7,695 bases of DNA from Synergistaceae bacterium (GTDB taxonomy: Bacteria; Synergistota; Synergistia; Synergistales; Aminobacteriaceae): positions 1-7,695 of the forward strand of contig JAFVEW010000266.1 of assembly GCA_017475805.1 (NCBI GenBank), given 5' to 3'. The notes below the pieces were generated by a model. That model was not told the DNA's origin. It saw only the letters and a list, made by a program, of their open reading frames with translations, and made no database searches. The position numbers were made by a program, and so were the translations under genes. Position 1 is the stretch's first letter. Each line of letters starts with the position of its first letter. Positions 4,700 to 7,695 of the stretch are shown here, piece after piece.

Positions 4700-6532
4700 A
4701 TGGATAATCAAGTTCATAATTCCATCGTGAGTTTTATCTGGGGCATTGCTGATGATTGTCTTCGTGATGTTTATGTTCGGGGTAAATATCGTGATGTAAT
4801 TTTGCCTATGACTGTTATCCGCCGCTTAGATGCCGTCTTGGAGGACAGCAAAGAAAAAGTTTTGGACATGAAGAAAAAACTTGACGCTGTGAAACTCGAT
4901 AATCAATGGCCGGCTCTTTGCCATGCTGCGGGACAGGCTTTCTGTAACTCTTCGCCGTTTTGTCTTCGGGATTTAACAAGCCGTGCTAAAAAGCAAACAT
5001 TAAAAGCTGATTTTGAAGCGTATCTTGACGGATTTTCACCGAACGTTCAGGAGATTTTAGAAAAGTTTAAGTTCCGCAATCAAATTAACACAATGATCGA
5101 AGCTGATATTTTGGGCGCGGTCATCGAAAAATTTGTTTCATCGGATATTAATTTATCGCCAAAGCCTGTTTATAAAGACGAAGCTAAAACTATTCTCAAA
5201 CATCCGGGACTCGATAATCACGGAATGGGAACAATTTTTGAAGAATTAATCAGACGCTTTAATGAAGAAAACAACGAAGAAGCCGGAGAACACTGGACAC
5301 CACGCGATGTTGTCGAACTTATGGCCGATTTAATTTTCGTTCCTGTTGCCGATAAAATTTTAGACGCTCCTTATTCTTGTTATGACGGGGCTTGCGGTAC
5401 GGGCGGTATGCTCACAGTGGCTCAAGACAGGCTCGAAGCTCTTGCGAAAGAAAAAGGCAAAAAAGTTTCTATTCATTTATTCGGGCAGGAAATTAACCCC
5501 GAAACTTATGCAATAGCTAAGGCTGATTTTCTTCTTAAAGGTAACGGCGAAGAGGCTGACCATATTTTTTACGGCTCTACACTCTCGTTAGACGGACACG
5601 CAACACGGCAATTTGATTTTATGCTGTCTAATCCTCCTTACGGAAAAAGCTGGAAAACTGACGCTGAAAAAATGGGCGGTAAAAAGGAAATTTTAGACAG
5701 CCGCTTTAATGTTTATATCAATGACGGCGAACAACTCTCAATGTTACCGCGCTCAAGCGACGGCCAATTACTCTTTCTGCTCAATAACGTATCGAAAATG
5801 AAAAAAGATACTCCGCTCGGAAGCCGAATTGCTGAAGTTCATAACGGCTCTTCGATTTTCACGGGCGACGCAGGAAGCGGAGAAAGCAACGCACGCCGTT
5901 ATATGATTGAAAATGACCTCGTTGAAGCTGTTATTGCCATTCCTGAAAATATGTTTTATAATACTGGAATTGGCACTTTCATTTGGATTCTTGCGAATAA
6001 AAAAGAAGAACGCCGAAAAGGAAAAATTCAGCTCATTGACGCTACGAAAATGAAATCTCCGTTGCGTAAGAATATGGGCAACAAAAATTGCGAATTTACT
6101 CCCGAAATCAGAAAAGAAATTTTGCGGATTTTTATGGAAATGGAAGAAAGCGAAGTCAGCAAAGTTTTTGATAATAAAGAGTTCGGCTATTGGTCAGTAA
6201 TGGTTTTACGCCCTCAATATGATGAGGACGGAAATGTTTTGCGTGACAAAAAAGGAAAGCCCGTCGCCGATAAAAATTTGACGGACACAGAAATTATCCC
6301 TTTCACTTACAACGGAGGGATTGAGGCTTTTATGCGCGATGAGGTTTTGAGTTACGCTCCTGACGCTTATATTGACGAGTCGAAAACTCAAATAGGCTAT
6401 GAAATTTCATTCACAAAATATTTTTATAAGCCTGTCGAAATGCGCGGGCTCGGCGAAATAATTTCAAGTCTTGACGCTCTCGAAAATGAAGCCGTTTCAA
6501 TTTCAGCCGAAGTCATGGAGGGGATTTTATGA
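4700..6532 (+). CDS. hsdM: Type I restriction-modification methyltransferase subunit HsdM (N6-adenine)
   Basis: This 610-residue protein transfers a methyl group from S-adenosylmethionine to adenine N6 in the target chosen by HsdS, in an HsdM2-HsdS complex. An HsdM N-terminal helical domain occupies about residues 1-165 (VHNSIVSFIWGIADDCLRD; RDVILPMTVIRRLDAVL). The catalytic domain follows with GEHWTPRDVVELMADL (196-211), SAM-binding motif I DGACGTGGML (229-238), GQEINPETYAIAKADFLLKG (262-281) and catalytic motif IV NPPYG (311-315). The later segment PENMFYNTGIGTFIWILANKK is also typical, and the C-terminal helix probably contacts HsdS. All key residues are present. The stop overlaps the hsdS start by 4 nt (ATGA), indicating coupled translation. 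Glu codons are mostly GAA and Leu often CTC/CTT, unlike the primase-helicase gene, suggesting a different history. Confidence 0.95.
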   Translation: MDNQVHNSIVSFIWGIADDCLRDVYVRGKYRDVILPMTVIRRLDAVLEDSKEKVLDMKKKLDAVKLDNQWPALCHAAGQAFCNSSPFCLRDLTSRAKKQTLKADFEAYLDGFSPNVQEILEKFKFRNQINTMIEADILGAVIEKFVSSDINLSPKPVYKDEAKTILKHPGLDNHGMGTIFEELIRRFNEENNEEAGEHWTPRDVVELMADLIFVPVADKILDAPYSCYDGACGTGGMLTVAQDRLEALAKEKGKKVSIHLFGQEINPETYAIAKADFLLKGNGEEADHIFYGSTLSLDGHATRQFDFMLSNPPYGKSWKTDAEKMGGKKEILDSRFNVYINDGEQLSMLPRSSDGQLLFLLNNVSKMKKDTPLGSRIAEVHNGSSIFTGDAGSGESNARRYMIENDLVEAVIAIPENMFYNTGIGTFIWILANKKEERRKGKIQLIDATKMKSPLRKNMGNKNCEFTPEIRKEILRIFMEMEESEVSKVFDNKEFGYWSVMVLRPQYDEDGNVLRDKKGKPVADKNLTDTEIIPFTYNGGIEAFMRDEVLSYAPDAYIDESKTQIGYEISFTKYFYKPVEMRGLGEIISSLDALENEAVSISAEVMEGIL

Positions 6533-7695
6533 AGACTTACGAAAAATACAAAAATTCCGGCGTGTCGTGGCTTGGAAAAATCCCGGAGCATTGGGAGTGG
6601 AGAAAATTGGGGAAATATTGCCAAATTATTATGGGGCAATCTCCGAAGGGTGAATCTGTGAACGAAGTTGACGGTATTGAATTTCATCAAGGGAAAATTT
6701 TTTTCGGCGAGCGATTTGTTCAAGATTCAAAAATTAAAACGTCAATTCCTACTAAAATTGCTCCTGCTGACTCCGTTTTATTAAGTGTTCGCGCTCCTGT
6801 AGGAAAAGTTAATATAACTGATAGAGAAATTTGTATAGGTCGAGGACTTGCCGCTATAAAAACTTCTGATGGAATGCCAACTTTATTTTTATTTTTTTTG
6901 CTTCAAACGTTAGAAGAGATTTTTAATTCAAAAGCTACAGGAAGCACATTTAAGGCTATAAATATTGAGAAAATCTATAATCAATTAATTCCTGTTCCGC
7001 CGCTTGCCGAACAAGAAGCAATCGTGAAATTTTTAGATTATAAAGTTTCGCGTATAGAAAAGCTAATTCTAATTCGAGAATGTCAAATTGTCAATCTTAA
7101 AGAACTCAAAAAAGCCGTAATTAACAAGGCCGTTACAAAGGGTGATTGGAAGCGCGTAAGGCTGAAAAATTTAGTTAAACTTATCAATGAAAAAACGAGT
7201 TTGCCAAGTTTGAAATATATCGGAATGGAAAATATAGAATCGTGGACAGGAAAATTAATTGAAACAAAAGAAATTATCCCCGAAAGTGTATCTAATAAAT
7301 TTTATAAAGGAGATATTCTCTTTGGTAAGTTGCGTCCATATTTAGCAAAAGTTTTTCTCGCGCCGATTGATGGAATATGCTCAAGTGAATTTTTAGTATT
7401 GCGGTCTAAAGAAGAAATTGAAGCGAAATTTTTACAATACTATCTCATTTCTTACAAATTTATTGATATTGTAAATTCTTCAACGTATGGAGCTAAAATG
7501 CCCCGTGCTAATTGGCAATTTATAGGAAATTATCTTATTCATATTCCACCGCTCAACGAACAAAACGAAATTGCCGAATATCTCGACAAAAAATGCGGGC
7601 AAATCGACAAATTAGAGCGTGTCTTCACAATTAACATAGCCTCCGTAACAGGGTGTGTATGTGTGAGATTTTTAGCATTGACTCTGCTGATAAAA
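6529..7695 (+). CDS. hsdS: Type I restriction-modification specificity subunit HsdS, incomplete and probably disrupted at its 3' end
   Basis: The frame is open to the window edge (389 codons seen). HsdS supplies DNA sequence recognition for the methyltransferase and nuclease complex. It starts with the usual MKTYEKYKNSGVSWLGKIPE, then TRD1 (about 22-155), containing GQSPKGES and SVRAPVGKVN...IGRGLAAIK. Next comes central conserved region PPLAEQEAIVKFLD (157-170) with helix to about 205. TRD2 (about 206-340) includes YIGMENIESWTGKL and LFGKLRPYLAK, then the second conserved PPLNEQNEIAEYLDKKCGQIDKL (340-362). After L362 the family expects a second helix like residues 180-205. Instead the frame reads ERVFTINIASVTGCVCV and hydrophobic residues. 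Both recognition domains are complete, but the dimerising C-terminal helix is missing or replaced. The start is fixed by GGAGGGG 6 nt upstream and the ATGA overlap with hsdM. Confidence 0.9.
   Translation, partial: MKTYEKYKNSGVSWLGKIPEHWEWRKLGKYCQIIMGQSPKGESVNEVDGIEFHQGKIFFGERFVQDSKIKTSIPTKIAPADSVLLSVRAPVGKVNITDREICIGRGLAAIKTSDGMPTLFLFFLLQTLEEIFNSKATGSTFKAINIEKIYNQLIPVPPLAEQEAIVKFLDYKVSRIEKLILIRECQIVNLKELKKAVINKAVTKGDWKRVRLKNLVKLINEKTSLPSLKYIGMENIESWTGKLIETKEIIPESVSNKFYKGDILFGKLRPYLAKVFLAPIDGICSSEFLVLRSKEEIEAKFLQYYLISYKFIDIVNSSTYGAKMPRANWQFIGNYLIHIPPLNEQNEIAEYLDKKCGQIDKLERVFTINIASVTGCVCVRFLALTLLIK
7618..7695. other. Possible junction: sequence foreign to hsdS
   Basis: From about 7618 (CGTGTCTTCACAATTAAC) the DNA no longer encodes HsdS-like residues although the frame stays open. 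It is Cys/Val-rich in the hsdS frame (CVCVRF). An ATG at 7659 in another frame opens MCEIFSIDSADK to the window end. This could be the edge of an insertion sequence or of a recombined segment. No terminal inverted repeat or target duplication can be judged, because the other end lies outside the window. Confidence 0.35.

Noticed and set aside
6424..6723. Short frames on either strand at the hsdM-hsdS junction
   Set aside because: They overlap the two recognised genes in other frames, without ribosome binding sites or domains.

Overview
This window looks like an accessory island in an AT-rich bacterial chromosome or integrated element. The host has strong GGAGG-type ribosome binding sites and uses TTG and GTG as well as ATG starts. 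Gene content (phage/plasmid-type primase-helicase, HigBA-type toxin-antitoxin, type I restriction-modification) fits a mobile or defence region of an anaerobic Firmicutes- or Synergistota-like bacterium. That placement is inference from style and gene families; no rRNA, tRNA or housekeeping marker is present.

Layout, all genes on the + strand. Positions 1-770 hold no conventional gene. They carry eight copies of an 18-19 bp element (GGAGTAACTCATTGTCGCA), four dispersed and four in a perfect 21-bp tandem block (457-537). These are followed by three 9-bp tandem units, a strong 41-nt hairpin (622-662) and short A-rich repeats. Positions 791-2815 encode a bifunctional primase-helicase: zinc finger, TOPRIM and DnaB-type RecA ATPase. 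Directly after its stop codon is a near-consensus promoter (TTGACA-17-TAGAAT) overlapped by a perfect 19-nt dyad. This drives a two-gene module: a HigB/RelE-like toxin (2877-3236), overlapped by 8 nt by a HigA-like antitoxin fused to an ImmA/IrrE-type peptidase domain (3229-4062). The peptidase domain stops just after its HExxH motif. A textbook intrinsic terminator follows (4081-4110).

Positions 4111-4699 are a very AT-rich, gene-free spacer with several strong dyads (4341-4386, 4392-4424, 4499-4529). Then come hsdM (4700-6532), the N6-adenine methyltransferase subunit of a type I restriction-modification system, and hsdS (6529 to the window end), its specificity subunit, with a 4-nt ATGA overlap. 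No hsdR lies in the window. The last ~75 bp of the hsdS frame no longer resembles HsdS, suggesting a junction such as an insertion or a truncation.

Together the window pairs a self-replication function (primase-helicase, possibly with an upstream iteron-like origin) with two maintenance/defence modules, as expected for an integrated plasmid, phage satellite or defence island. The least explained feature is the left-hand repeat array: each repeat is shaped like a Shine-Dalgarno plus TTG start, and two copies sit just behind plausible promoters.
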